This document shows, one piece after another, positions 27,335-36,776 of a DNA stretch of 64,000 bases (position 1 is its first letter; every line of letters starts with the position of its first letter). The notes beneath the pieces were generated by a model that saw nothing but the letters and a program-made list of their open reading frames with translations, had not been told where the DNA came from and did not search any database. This stretch comes from DATKNA01 sp963755755. GTDB taxonomy: Bacteria; Actinomycetota; Actinomycetes; Actinomycetales; Kineosporiaceae. Location: assembly GCA_963755755.1 (NCBI GenBank), contig CAVWLJ010000014.1:296378-360377 (forward strand), given 5' to 3'. Position numbers and translations under genes: made by a program.

Positions 27335-29227
27335 ATGGACGTCGGCCGCCTCCGTGAGCACGCCCGGGCGCTGGGTTTCACCCCTGCGGACCAGGTGCGG
27401 TGGCTCGCGCCCGGCGAGCTGCTCCGGACGGCGATCAAGGTCGGCCTCTCGTCGCTCTTCGCCGACTACGCGGACCGGCGCGAGGTACAGGCGGCGCTCC
27501 CGGCGACCATCCTGACCCTGGTTCCGGACGCCGACGGCGGCCTGTGGTTCGACCACGTCGCGGATCTCGGCGACGGCTTCGACCCCACCTACACCGTGGC
27601 CCGGCTGCTCGCCGCGGACGACCTCGCGGTCGCGCCGCCGCCCGGCATCGAGGCGGATCCGCTGCGGTTGCCGCGCGGCCGGCTGCTGGTGCTCGGCGGC
27701 GACGAGGTCTACCCGACGCCGTCCTCGACCGGCTACGAGGACCGGATGAAGGGGCCCTACCGTGCGGCGCTCCGCCCCGGCTCGGTGGACCCGGCGCCGG
27801 TGCTCGTCGCGCTGCCCGGCAACCACGACTGGTACGACGGGCTGACCGCGTTCCTGCGGCTCTTCGCGCAGCGCCGCCCGCTCGGCGCGTGGCGCACGGT
27901 GCAGACCCGCAGCTACTTCGTGGTGCAGCTGCCGCAGCGCTGGTGGCTGGTCGGTGTCGACACCCAGCTCGGCACGTACATCGACGACCCGCAGATCCGG
28001 TACTTCCGCGAGCACCTCTCCTCCATCCTGCAGCCGGGGGACGGGGTGATCGTCGCCGTTCCCTCGCCGACCTGGGTGCGGACCGGGGACGGCGACCCGG
28101 ACGGGTTCAACGCGCTGCACTACTTCGAGCGGGAGGTCGTCGAGCAGTACCGCGACGTCGCCGGCGGGAACGTCCGGGCGACGGGGGCCAGCGTCCGGCT
28201 CTGGATCACCGGCGACCTGCACCACTACGCCCGCTACGCGGAGGACCTCCCTGCGGAGGCGGGCGAGGGCGACGCCCGGCAGTTCGTGACGTGCGGGCTC
28301 GGGGGCGCGTACCTGCTGGACACCCACCGCCTGCCCGAAACGCTCGACCTGCCGTCGCCGGCCTCGAAGATGACGGAGAAGGGGCCTCCCGCCCGGTACC
28401 GGCTGCGCTCGCCGTGGCCCTCCCAGGAGGCGTCGCGACGGCTGGTGGGTGGTCTGCTCGCCGGTCCACCCCGGGGCCTGCCGTTCCGCAACCCCGGCTT
28501 CTGGCGGCTGGCCGGCGGGATCCACGCCGCGCTCCTGCTCATGCTGCTCTTCACGCTCGGCCTCGAGAAGGGCTGGAACCTCACCGGGGTCCTGCGGCTC
28601 GGCCGCGTGCCGGACGTGGCGTGGTTCGGCGGACAGGTGCTGGCCTGGGCCGCCGGGCTCTACGTGCTGCTCGCCATCCGTCCGCTGACCCACCTCGGCC
28701 GGCCACGCGCTCCGTCGGAGGCCTTCTGGGCGGGCCTGGCACAGGTCGTGCTCGGCGTGGTGGGGATGGCGGTGCTCGTCGCCGTGCCGTGGCCGGCGCA
28801 GTTGCCGGACTGGGTCGTCCTCGGGCTGGCGGTGCTCGGAACGATCATCGTCACGGGGCTCCTGGCGTCCTACGTCTTCGCGCTCTACGTCGCCCTCTCA
28901 CGGTCGCCCCTGGTGCAGGGGTGGCAGCTGTCGGCGCAGGCCCTGGAGGACTGGAAGGGCTTCGTCCGGCTGCGCATCGACCCCTCCGGCCGGCTCACCC
29001 TCTATCCGGTCGTGGTCGACCGGGTGTGCCACGACTGGGTGCTCGACGCCCCGGACGGCGTCGACGGGCCGGCTGGCTCCGCCCGCCCCGACTGGGCCGG
29101 CGAGCCGCCACGCCCCTATCTCGTCGAGGCGCCGATCGTCATCGAGCGCACGCCGAGCGCCCGGGCGGCGACGGTCGCGCCCGACGGCTCCGCGGCGGCG
29201 CAGGGTCAGCCGGCGACGACGTCCTGA
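27335..29227 (+). CDS. Metallophosphoesterase with C-terminal membrane region
   Basis: 630 residues. The calcineurin-like core carries LLVLGGDEVYP, LVALPGNHDWYDGL and LWITGDLHHYARY, three of the five metal-binding motifs, within the first 320 residues. Four to five hydrophobic helices follow (about residues 385-525), then a soluble tail. So this is a membrane-anchored hydrolase with a cytosolic or surface catalytic domain. Substrate unknown. The 3' end overlaps the convergent Rieske gene by 22 bases. Confidence 0.82.
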   Translation: MDVGRLREHARALGFTPADQVRWLAPGELLRTAIKVGLSSLFADYADRREVQAALPATILTLVPDADGGLWFDHVADLGDGFDPTYTVARLLAADDLAVAPPPGIEADPLRLPRGRLLVLGGDEVYPTPSSTGYEDRMKGPYRAALRPGSVDPAPVLVALPGNHDWYDGLTAFLRLFAQRRPLGAWRTVQTRSYFVVQLPQRWWLVGVDTQLGTYIDDPQIRYFREHLSSILQPGDGVIVAVPSPTWVRTGDGDPDGFNALHYFEREVVEQYRDVAGGNVRATGASVRLWITGDLHHYARYAEDLPAEAGEGDARQFVTCGLGGAYLLDTHRLPETLDLPSPASKMTEKGPPARYRLRSPWPSQEASRRLVGGLLAGPPRGLPFRNPGFWRLAGGIHAALLLMLLFTLGLEKGWNLTGVLRLGRVPDVAWFGGQVLAWAAGLYVLLAIRPLTHLGRPRAPSEAFWAGLAQVVLGVVGMAVLVAVPWPAQLPDWVVLGLAVLGTIIVTGLLASYVFALYVALSRSPLVQGWQLSAQALEDWKGFVRLRIDPSGRLTLYPVVVDRVCHDWVLDAPDGVDGPAGSARPDWAGEPPRPYLVEAPIVIERTPSARAATVAPDGSAAAQGQPATTS

Positions 29228-29688
29228 CCGGAGACGGAGACGTCGACGTTGCCCAGGGGCCGCTGTGCCGGGCCCTGCACGACCGCCCCCGTGAAGGCGT
29301 CGAAGATCGAGCCGTGACAGGGGCACTCCAGCCGCTTCCCGGCCGCCATCACCGTGCAGCCCTGGTGGGTGCAGATGGCACTGAACGCGACGACTCTGCC
29401 CGCGGTGGGCTGAGCGACGGCGATCTTCCCGGAAGGCGCCTGGACGACCACGGAGCCACCGACGGGCACCTGGCTGAGCGGGGCGAGGCTTCCCGGCGCG
29501 CCGGCCCCGTTCGCCGGCGGGGACGCCGACTGCGACTCCGACTCGGGCTCCGACTCGGACGAGGTCGCCGAGCTCGACGTCGCCGAGCCGGTGTCGCTCC
29601 CGCAGGCGGCGAGCGCTCCGAGACCGGTGGTGCCCACGGCGGCCGCGAGAACGACGGAGCGGCGGTCCGGGGTCGCCTCACGCTGCAT
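29206..29688 (-). CDS. Rieske 2Fe-2S lipoprotein, probable TAT export
   Basis: 160 residues from ATG 29688 (ATG 29700 possible). The signal has twin arginines (PDRRSVVLAA) and a lipobox (LAAC, Cys29), then a Ser/Glu-rich linker. Both Rieske motifs are intact: CTHQGC (Cys106, His108) and CPCHGS (Cys122, His125). It is an exported, folded iron-sulfur protein of the small-Rieske/arsenite-oxidase-type branch. The electron partner is not evident nearby. Confidence 0.85.
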   Translation of the reverse strand: MQREATPDRRSVVLAAAVGTTGLGALAACGSDTGSATSSSATSSESEPESESQSASPPANGAGAPGSLAPLSQVPVGGSVVVQAPSGKIAVAQPTAGRVVAFSAICTHQGCTVMAAGKRLECPCHGSIFDAFTGAVVQGPAQRPLGNVDVSVSGQDVVAG

Positions 29689-29737
29689 GAGCGGCACCAT
29701 AGCCTCCGGGCCTGAGCACCGGCGGGAGGAGCGAGGC

Positions 29738-30613
29738 ATGACGCAGAGCCAGGCGACACCGGTGACGCTGGTCGCCGAGCAGGTGACGGACGTGTGCACG
29801 CTGCACGGGGAGGCCGTGCTCTGGGACGCCTCCGCCGGGCTGGTCCGCTTCGTCGACATGGAGGCCGGAGCGATCATGAGCTTCGACCCGGACTCCGGGG
29901 CCGTTGGGCGCCGACATCTCAGCAAGGTCGCCGCCTGCATCCGGCCCCGTCGCGCCGGCGGCCTCGTCGTCGCCCTGGAGCGGAGCTTCGCGCTGCTCGA
30001 CGCCGACGGCGTCGTCGAGCGCGAGATCGGCCCCGCCTTCGACGACCCCGGCATCCGGTTCAACGACGGGGGCTGCGACCCCGCCGGACGATTCTGGATG
30101 GGCTCGATGGCGTACGACGAGAGGCCCGGTGCGGGATCCGTCCACCGGCTCGACCCGGACGGCTCGATCAGCACCGTGCTCACCGACGTCAGCATCTCGA
30201 ACGGGCTCTCCTTCGCCGCCGACGGGCGCAGCGCGCTCTACGTCGACACCCCCACCGGCCGGGTCGACGTCCTCGAGGTCGACCCGGAGGCCGGGACCGT
30301 CACCGGACGCCGCCCGCTCGCCGTGACCGACGGGCAGCCGGACGGCATCGCGCCCGACGCGGAGGGCGGCGTCTGGGCGGCGATGTGGGGCGGGTCGGCC
30401 GTCCAGCGCTACGACGCGCAGGGACGCCTCACCCACGTCGTCCGACTGCCGTGCTCCCAGGTGACGTGCCCCGCGTTCGCCGGCCCGGACCTCGCCGACC
30501 TCTACGTGACCACGTCCGGTCGCGGGCTGGAGGGCAAGGAACCCGCCGCCGGCGCGCTGTTCCGGGTGCGCCCCGGCGTGACCGGCGTCCCCGTGCTTCC
30601 CTTCGGCGGATGA
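29738..30613 (+). CDS. SMP-30/gluconolactonase family protein
   Basis: 291 residues from ATG 29738. Six-bladed propeller motifs are seen: LHGEAVLWDASAGLVRFVDM, RFNDGGCDPAGRFWMGSM, SNGLSFAADGRSALYVDT, QPDGIAPDAEGGVWAAMWGG. The Glu, Asn and Asp metal ligands of SMP-30 lactonases are in these blocks. Likely a calcium- or zinc-dependent sugar lactonase in the cytosol. It is divergent from the Rieske gene and followed after 22 bases by the acyltransferase gene. Confidence 0.85.
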   Translation: MTQSQATPVTLVAEQVTDVCTLHGEAVLWDASAGLVRFVDMEAGAIMSFDPDSGAVGRRHLSKVAACIRPRRAGGLVVALERSFALLDADGVVEREIGPAFDDPGIRFNDGGCDPAGRFWMGSMAYDERPGAGSVHRLDPDGSISTVLTDVSISNGLSFAADGRSALYVDTPTGRVDVLEVDPEAGTVTGRRPLAVTDGQPDGIAPDAEGGVWAAMWGGSAVQRYDAQGRLTHVVRLPCSQVTCPAFAGPDLADLYVTTSGRGLEGKEPAAGALFRVRPGVTGVPVLPFGG

Positions 30614-30634
30614 CGCCCCCCTAGGCTGGGCGTC

Positions 30635-31387
30635 GTGCGCGACCTCGTCTACCCGCCGGTGATCCTGGCCGCGCGCGGCCTGTTCGCCGGGCTCGGCCTG
30701 CGGTTCCACGTCCAGGGCGCGCACCACGTGCCGCGCCGGGGCGGCGCGGTGCTGGCCTCGAACCACGTGAGCTACCTGGACTTCGCGTTCGTCGGCTACG
30801 GCACCCGGGAGGTCGGCCGGCTGGTCCGGTTCATGGCCAAGGAGTCCGTGTTCCGGCACCCCGTCTCCGGGCCGCTCATGCGGGGGATGCACCACATCCC
30901 GGTGGACCGTGCCGCCGGTTCGGCCGCGTTCCGCGAGGCGCTGGCGGCGCTGAAGGCGGGCGAGCTGGTCGGGGTGTTCCCGGAGGCGACCATCAGCCGC
31001 AGCTTCGAGCTCAAGGAGTTCAAGCCGGGGGCGATACGGATGGCGCAGGCCGCCGGCGTCCCCGTGATCCCGACGGTCACCTGGGGCGGTCAGCGGATCT
31101 ACACCAAGGGCCGGCCGCGCGACTTCCGCGGGCGTGGCAAGGTCATCGTCGTCGCCTTCGGGGAGCCCCTGACGCCGCAGCGGCGCGACGACGGGGAGCT
31201 CGTGGCGGCCGAGCTCCACAGCCGCATGGACGCGCTGTTGCACCAGGTGCGGCGCAGCTACCCGCAGCAGCCGGCCGGGGACGCCGACCGCTGGTGGCTC
31301 CCGGCGTCCATGGGCGGTACCGCGCCGACGCCCGAGGAGGCAGCGGGCCTGGACGAGGCCGAGGGCGCGGCTCGCACCACGGAGTGA
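30635..31387 (+). CDS. 1-acyl-sn-glycerol-3-phosphate acyltransferase (PlsC family)
   Basis: 250 residues from GTG 30635. The HX4D catalytic motif is NHVSYLD; FPEATIS and the GAIRMAQAAGVPVIPT block follow in the usual PlsC order. It should transfer an acyl chain to lysophosphatidate or a related acceptor at the inner face of the membrane. The C-terminal tail after about residue 210 is acidic and lineage-specific. A small GACGCCC...GGGCGTC dyad separates it from SMP-30. Confidence 0.88.
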   Translation: MRDLVYPPVILAARGLFAGLGLRFHVQGAHHVPRRGGAVLASNHVSYLDFAFVGYGTREVGRLVRFMAKESVFRHPVSGPLMRGMHHIPVDRAAGSAAFREALAALKAGELVGVFPEATISRSFELKEFKPGAIRMAQAAGVPVIPTVTWGGQRIYTKGRPRDFRGRGKVIVVAFGEPLTPQRRDDGELVAAELHSRMDALLHQVRRSYPQQPAGDADRWWLPASMGGTAPTPEEAAGLDEAEGAARTTE

Positions 31388-31407
31388 CCCGGGTGGCCGG
31401 CCGGAAC

Positions 31408-32007
31408 TCAGGCCCGCTTCCACCAGGGGTCGCCGGGCTCGTTCACCGGGATGGCCTTCGCCACCGGTTGGCGCCGGTCGCTCGCCCGCCGGGCGTCCGG
31501 GGTGAAGAGTTCCTCGCTGATCCGGCGGTAGAGGACGTCGGGGTTCGGCACGTACCGGACCTCGCGGAACGCCTGCTCCTGACCGGCCGACTCGAGGACG
31601 AAGCTGCCGTAGCCGAGGATCTGCCCGAGCGGCGGGCGGTCGTACCGCATGTCCGTGACCTTGCCCAGAGGGATCATCGCGATCTTGCGCGTGAGGATCC
31701 CGAGCGTGAGCATCAGGCGCCGGTCGGTCCCGACGAACCACTCCCGGTACCACTCGAAGGTGCGCCAGATCGCCCACGCGAGGAAGCCGACGACCACGAA
31801 GAAGAGTGCCCCCCGGATGCCGCCGTTGTTACGCGGGAGCTCGGAGCCCAGCCCCCCGGCCAGCAGCAGGACGACGACGAAGAGCAGCCAGGGGCGCACG
31901 ATCCGGATCGGGTGCAGGCGGGTGCGGAAGACGATCTTCTCTGCCGGCGTGAGATACCGGTCGAGTTCGTAGGGGATGCCGGGGTGCGTCCTCGGCAGGC
32001 GCGCCAT
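31408..32007 (-). CDS. Membrane protein with bacterial PH (YdbS-like) domain
   Basis: 199 residues. LTPAEKIVFRTRLHPIRIVRPWL leads into two membrane helices, then EWFVGTDRRLMLTLGILTRKIAMIPLGKVTDMRYDRP, the bPH2 domain signature. Members are found beside cell-envelope genes, with no known biochemical role. Downstream, 12 bases separate it from the small membrane protein upstream in transcription, so the two are probably cotranscribed. Confidence 0.8.
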   Translation of the reverse strand: MARLPRTHPGIPYELDRYLTPAEKIVFRTRLHPIRIVRPWLLFVVVLLLAGGLGSELPRNNGGIRGALFFVVVGFLAWAIWRTFEWYREWFVGTDRRLMLTLGILTRKIAMIPLGKVTDMRYDRPPLGQILGYGSFVLESAGQEQAFREVRYVPNPDVLYRRISEELFTPDARRASDRRQPVAKAIPVNEPGDPWWKRA

Positions 32008-32019
32008 ACCCGCCCTCGC

Positions 32020-32190
32020 CTAGGTGTTGATGAGTTCGTGGAAGAACCGGAAGATCGCGTTCACGGCGTTGACGATGACGTTCCAGATGGCGTGGACCGC
32101 GTCGGCGGATCGGGCCGGGCTCGTGTAGATCGCGTAGGCGATGAAGATCAGCACGATCACGAGGATCACCTGACGTGTTCTCGTCACCAT
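32020..32190 (-). CDS. Small membrane protein (56 aa)
   Basis: From ATG 32190 behind a GGAGG site: MVTRTRQVILVIVLIFIAYAI, one clear membrane helix, then an amphipathic AIWNVIVNAVNAIFRFFHEL tail. Such single-helix proteins recur in actinobacteria. The role is unknown; position directly ahead of the PH-domain gene suggests a shared envelope function. Confidence 0.65.
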   Translation of the reverse strand: MVTRTRQVILVIVLIFIAYAIYTSPARSADAVHAIWNVIVNAVNAIFRFFHELINT

Positions 32191-32349
32191 GCCTCCTTGA
32201 GGTACCCCGTTGTGACCGCACGCTGACGCTCGGCCATACCAGCATGTCCTACCGGAGCCGTTCGCGTGAAGACGAACGGTCTCAAGATATCCGGCGAGTG
32301 ACAACTGTGACAGATGATGCGGCGTGTCGACCACGAACCGTTGCAGGTG

Positions 32350-32985
32350 TCAGACCACTCCATAGAGCCGGTCCCCGGCGTCCCCGAGGCCGGGCACGAT
32401 GTAGCCGAGCTCGTTGAGGCCGTGGTCGAGGCCGGCCGTCACGACGGTCACCGGCGCGTCCGGGCCGAAGGCCGCCTCGACCGCCCGGATGCCCTCCGGC
32501 GCCGCGAGCAGGCAGATGGCGGTGACGTCGTCGGCGCCCCGGTCGAAGACGAAGGTCATGGCGGCGGCGAGGGTGCCGCCGGTGGCGAGCATGGGATCGA
32601 GCAGGAAGACCTGCCGGCCCGACAGGTCCTCGGGCACCCGCGTCGCGTACGTGCTGGCCTGGAGCGTCTGCTCGTCGCGGATCATCCCGAGGAAGCCGAC
32701 CTCCGCGGTCGGCACCAGCCGGACCATCCCGTCGAGCATCCCCAGCCCGGCACGCAGGATCGGGACGACGAGAGGCTTCGGCGGCGACAGCCGGATGCCG
32801 GTGGTCGGCGCGACCGGCGTGACGATGTCGTGCGGCTCGACGCGCACGCCGCGGGTCGCCTCGTAGGCGAGCAAGGTGACCAGCTCGTCCGCGAGCCGGC
32901 GGAAGGTGGGCGAGTCGGTGTCGCGGTCCCGCAGAGCGGTCAGCTTGTGGGCCACGAGCGGGTGATCGACGACGTGGACGCGCAT
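32350..32985 (-). CDS. upp: Uracil phosphoribosyltransferase
   Basis: 211 residues, full family length. MRVHVVDHPLVAHKLTALRD, the PILRAGLGMLDG segment, the PRPP loop LLDPMLATGGT and the uracil-binding end NELGYIVPGLGDAGDRLYG are all intact. It makes UMP from uracil and PRPP in pyrimidine salvage. The gene is divergent from the tadA pair, as in many actinobacteria. Confidence 0.95.
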   Translation of the reverse strand: MRVHVVDHPLVAHKLTALRDRDTDSPTFRRLADELVTLLAYEATRGVRVEPHDIVTPVAPTTGIRLSPPKPLVVPILRAGLGMLDGMVRLVPTAEVGFLGMIRDEQTLQASTYATRVPEDLSGRQVFLLDPMLATGGTLAAAMTFVFDRGADDVTAICLLAAPEGIRAVEAAFGPDAPVTVVTAGLDHGLNELGYIVPGLGDAGDRLYGVV

Positions 32986-33060
32986 GAACGCAACCTATCG
33001 TCGCGCTCGTGCAGGAGGGATTGCGGAGAGGCTCGCTTCGCGACTCCTCGCGATGCCACG

Positions 33061-33576
33061 ATGGGATCCGTGGCCTACTTCACCGCTGTCATCGCCCGCT
33101 CGGGCGCCGCCTGGCGGGCGCGTGACGTCGAGGTCGACGACGCCGCGACCTTGGAGGAGCTGACGGACGCCCTCCGTTCGGTGTCCTTCGCCGACGAGCC
33201 CGTCCTCGCCGTCATCGAGCACGAGGACGAGTGGTTCGCGCTGGTCCGGGTCGACGGCGACGACGAGCCGCGGCTCTTCGTCTCCGATCTCGGCGCCGCC
33301 GCCCTCTCCCCGTACGGTCCCTTGCTCGCGCCCGCCGCGGACGTCGACAGCGCGGACGACCTCGACGCCGACGACGGCGACGAGGAGGACGGCGAGGAGG
33401 ACGACGAGCCGAAGATCGCCGCCTGGGCGGGGGAGACGGACCTGCTGGAGGACCTCGGCGTCACCGGACGCACCCTCCGCAAGCTCGTCGAGGAGAACGG
33501 CGACGACCCCGGGGTCGTGCTCGGCGAGGTCGGCGAGACCGTCGGCTTCGTCGAGCTCCTGGACACCTTGCGCTGA
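33061..33576 (+). CDS. tRNA adenosine deaminase-associated protein
   Basis: 171 residues from ATG 33061 (GTG 33070 equally likely: AYFTAVIARSGAAWRA). The start and the closing DLLEDLGVTGRTLRKLVEENG with VGFVELLD are the family's marks. The middle is a run of Asp and Glu (about residues 100-118). The family is defined by its place directly before tadA in actinobacteria; its function is unknown. tadA follows six bases later. Confidence 0.85.
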   Translation: MGSVAYFTAVIARSGAAWRARDVEVDDAATLEELTDALRSVSFADEPVLAVIEHEDEWFALVRVDGDDEPRLFVSDLGAAALSPYGPLLAPAADVDSADDLDADDGDEEDGEEDDEPKIAAWAGETDLLEDLGVTGRTLRKLVEENGDDPGVVLGEVGETVGFVELLDTLR

Positions 33577-33581
33577 TCCCC

Positions 33582-34094
33582 GTGGTCGCCCTGCCGAAGC
33601 GGACCGACGACGTCGGGGCGATGCGCGACGCCCTCGAGCTCGCCACCCAGGCGCTCGACACCGGCGACGTCCCGGTCGGTGCCGTGGTCCTGGCGCCCGA
33701 CGGGCTCCCGCTGGCCGGCGCGTGCAACCGGCGCGAGGGGCTGGCGGACCCGACCGGGCACGCCGAGATCCTCGCCCTCCGCGCCGCGGGCGACGCGCTC
33801 GGGACGTGGCGACTCGACGGGTGCACGCTCGTGGTCACCCTCGAACCCTGCACGATGTGCGCCGGAGCCCTCGTGCTGGCGCGCGTCGCCCGCCTCGTCT
33901 TCGGCGCCTGGGACCCCAAGGCGGGCGCCGCCGGCTCCGTGCGGGACGCCGTTCGCGACACCCGGCTCAACCACCGGGTGGAGGTCGTCGGCGGCGTCCT
34001 CGAGGAGGAGTCCGCGACGCTGCTCCGCTCGTTCTTCGAGGGGCAACGGCTCGATCCGGAGACGGTCACGGACCTGGGCGACCGGCGCGGCTGA
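33582..34094 (+). CDS. tadA: tRNA-specific adenosine-34 deaminase
   Basis: 170 residues from GTG 33582. The cytidine-deaminase zinc site is complete: TGHAE (His60, proton-shuttle Glu62) and LEPCTMC (Cys90, Cys93). NRREGLADPTGHAEI and VFGAWDPKAGAAGS are typical TadA. The enzyme makes inosine at the wobble base of tRNA-Arg(ACG). ATG 33621 is a less likely start because it would remove the first conserved helix. Followed by a tRNA-Ser gene. Confidence 0.92.
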   Translation: MVALPKRTDDVGAMRDALELATQALDTGDVPVGAVVLAPDGLPLAGACNRREGLADPTGHAEILALRAAGDALGTWRLDGCTLVVTLEPCTMCAGALVLARVARLVFGAWDPKAGAAGSVRDAVRDTRLNHRVEVVGGVLEEESATLLRSFFEGQRLDPETVTDLGDRRG

Positions 34095-34145
34095 CACCCC
34101 CGGGGGATTCGGTGCGCGCGACGGCGACCCGGTACGCTCTTCGGC

Positions 34146-34231
34146 GGTGGCGTGTCCGAGCGGCCTAAGGAGCACGCCTCGAAAGCGTGTGAGGGGGCAA
34201 CTCCTCCGTGGGTTCAAATCCCACCGCCACC
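34146..34231 (+). tRNA. tRNA-Ser (anticodon CGA)
   Basis: 86 bases fold into a class II tRNA: acceptor GGTGGCG/CGCCACC, anticodon stem CACGC/GCGTG with loop CTCGAAA (anticodon CGA), a long variable arm, and a T arm GTGGG-TTCAAAT-CCCAC. CCA is not encoded. A TACGCT box about 12 bases upstream may be its -10 element. Confidence 0.95.
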
Positions 34232-34256
34232 GCTCTTGCCCCTGGCCCTGACCAGG

Positions 34257-34299
34257 CACGATGCCCGGCCGTCCCGATCACGGGAGGCCGGGCATCGTG
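34257..34299. terminator. Hairpin terminator after tRNA-Ser
   Basis: Perfect 14-base arms (CACGATGCCCGGCC and complement) between the tRNA and the convergent sensor-domain gene. Confidence 0.75.
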
Positions 34300-34309
34300 G
34301 TGTCTCGTC

Positions 34310-34966
34310 TCAGTTCTGTGCGCGTCCGGCGAGGAGTATCCGGGCGACCACGGCGTCCAGGACCGCCAGCGCGCGTACCACGGTCGGCATCGCGGTGGTG
34401 AACAGCACGCCCGCGACGAACGCGGCGGCCGCCCCGGCGGGGGTATCGAGCTGGAGCGGGCCGAGGCTCGAGGAGCCGGGCAGCCACCTCGAGGACACCG
34501 GCGTGGCGAGCAGGGCCAGCGCGGTGCTCCAGCCGACGAGGGTGACCGTGCCGGTGGCGATGCCGAGGGGCAGGGCCAGCAACGCATGGAGGAGGGCCTT
34601 CCACCCTGCGGGGTCGCGCACCTCGCGCAGCCAACGACGCGGGGCGAGCCCGCCTCCCCGAGGAGCCGGGGCCGCCAGCTCGACGCCGAGGAGGACCCGA
34701 ACGCGGGCGCGCTCGAACCGATCGTAGGCGCGGGCGGGGACGAGGGTGAGGACGACCAGCGGGACGCCGACCAGGGTCGGCACCAACCCGACGGACAGCA
34801 CGATCGCGGCCGCGCCGGTGCTGCCGGCGACGATGCCGAGGGGCATGTCGGCGAGCAGGTGGAGCGTCCGCAGCCAGGTCCGGGCACCGAGCGGCCGGGC
34901 CAGGCGAGCGAGCCGCGCGAGCACGGCGGGGCGGGCGGTCGGAGTGGTCGTGTCGAGCGTGGTCAT
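34310..34966 (-). CDS. Stand-alone sensor-domain membrane protein
   Basis: 218 residues, four membrane helices. LLADMPLGIVAGSTGAAAIVL and LPLGIATGTVTLVGWSTALALL are the paired hydrophobic motifs of the actinobacterial putative sensor domain that usually sits in front of a histidine kinase. Here it is separate; the kinase gene lies 142 bases upstream in the same direction, so it may act with that kinase. Start ATG 34966 with AGGA upstream. Confidence 0.7.
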   Translation of the reverse strand: MTTLDTTTPTARPAVLARLARLARPLGARTWLRTLHLLADMPLGIVAGSTGAAAIVLSVGLVPTLVGVPLVVLTLVPARAYDRFERARVRVLLGVELAAPAPRGGGLAPRRWLREVRDPAGWKALLHALLALPLGIATGTVTLVGWSTALALLATPVSSRWLPGSSSLGPLQLDTPAGAAAAFVAGVLFTTAMPTVVRALAVLDAVVARILLAGRAQN

Positions 34967-35108
34967 GAGGTCCTCCGCGATCGTCCAGGATGTTGGTCGG
35001 GATGACCTCAGCCTGTCGCCGGAGTCACTTCCTCGACCTCGGCGTGATCGCCCAGGGCGCCCGTGCGCTCCCGCCGACGCCGTCTCGGCCGGATGACGTA
35101 GCCGCTCA

Positions 35109-36596
35109 TCAGCGCGGTACGCGGACCTCCACCGTGGTGCCGGCGCCGGGGGAGGAGGACATCAGCAGCCGTGCCCCGATCGCGTCGGCCCGCTCGCGCA
35201 TCGTCCGCTGGCCCAGGTGTCCCGGGTGCTCGGCGTCCGGGTCGAAGCCGGCCCCGTCGTCACGCACGCGCAGCACCAGCCCGGCTGGAGGTTCGGCGTC
35301 CGATCCGAGGAGCGGGAGGTCGCGGTCCGTGCGGACCTCGACAGTGAGCACCGCGGCGCGAGCGTGCTTGCCGGAGTTGTGGAGAGCTTCCAGCCCGATC
35401 CGGTACAGGTGCTCCTCGACGGCCGCCTCGAGCTCGGGACGCGACGGCGGGCCGGTGACCGTGATCTGAACGCCCTCGCGCACGGACATGGCCTGCGCCT
35501 GCCGCGTCAGCGCCGCGACCAGCCCCTCCGCGGCCAGGGCGTCGGGCCGCAGCTCGAAGATGAGCGCGCGCATCTCCGCGAGGGCTCCGCCCGTGAGCGC
35601 GCTGAGCTCCTCGAGTTGCTCCGACAGCCGGGCTGCGGCGTCGCCGGCCGTGCCGGGCTCGAGCTGGGCGAGCAGCCGCTGCGCCGTCCGGGCGCGCAGC
35701 GTCATGGAGAACAGCGCCTGGCTCACCGAGTCGTGCAGGTCCCGCGCCAGGCGCTGCTTCTCCAGCGTCGCGGCGTGCGCCTCGGCCTCGCCGAACAGCC
35801 GCGCGTTCTCGATCGCCGCCGCGGCCAGGTCGGCGATCGCCTGCAGGGTGGCCCGCTCGTCCTCCGCGTCGTACCCGAGCGGGTAGTGCGCGACCAGGCG
35901 TCCGAAGGTGTGCGCCGCCGTGGCCACCGGTAGCACGATCTGCTAAGTCTCCCGACCCGTCCCGTCGTCCGCGGTCCCGGTGGTCCCGGTGGTCGCGGTC
36001 ACCGCCTCACCGGCCGGCGGGGTCACGACGCACTCGGCCGCGACGGCGCCTGTCGCCTCGACAGCCGCGGTGGTCGCCTCCCGCACCGTCACCGGGAGCG
36101 GGCGGTCGACCGTCATGGCCGAGGCGAGCCGGGCGAGCACCGACACCCGGGTCTCCAGCGCCTCGTACGCCAGGCGCCGCTCCGTCGCGTCCGTGACGAC
36201 GTTGACGAAGCCCACCACCTTGCCGTCGGCGAAGACCGGCGCGAACACGACGTCCCAGTACGCGACCACCCCGTCCTTCTCGAGCCGGTGCGCCTGCTGC
36301 CGGATGACGTTGCCCGCGAGCACGCCCTCGACCAGTGGCCGGAGAGCGTCGTCGTTGCCCGGGATGAGCTCCTCGATCAGAGCGCCCGGACGCACGTAGG
36401 CGGCGTCCACCGCGAGATAGGTGACGAAGAACCCCGCCCACGACCGGGAGCAGCGCTGGAGCCGGCGGACCGCGTCGAACACCGCGATCCCCATCGGCAT
36501 CTGGTCGAAGAAGATCGCCAGCAGCTGCTCGTCCAGGTCGCCGGTGGCCGCGGGAGCGGGCACGGACTCCAGGTGGCGCGGGATGGGCAGCTTCAC
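35109..36596 (-). CDS. PAS-GAF sensor histidine kinase interrupted by one in-frame TAG
   Basis: From GTG 36596: a PAS domain (FDQMPMGIAVFDAVRR to VVTDATERR, residues about 28-140), then a GAF domain, then the NarX-type kinase: LARDLHDSVSQALF (phospho-His near residue 288), ALAEMRALIFELRPD, and the ATPase end (VRDDGAGFDPD, TMRERADAIGARL). The GAF domain is cut at 35943-35945 by a TAG in the same frame: upstream ends TGRET, downstream resumes QIVLPVATAAHTFG. Both halves are otherwise open and conserved. Sequencing error, nonsense mutation or read-through could explain it. Closely related to the MASE1 kinase at 38558. Confidence 0.82.
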
Positions 36597-36776
36597 GGGG
36601 ACCCCCCTCGTGCGACGCCCTCGGCGTGCCGGCTAGGTCATTCCGCCGAGTCCCGCCTCGGCGCAACCACAGACGGCACGACGGCCGTCGCGCCGTCCTC
36701 CTGACCATGCGGCCCCGGCAGCGTAGGACCTGCCGCCGCGGGACGAAGCCCCGGCCCGATCCGGAAGGACACGACG

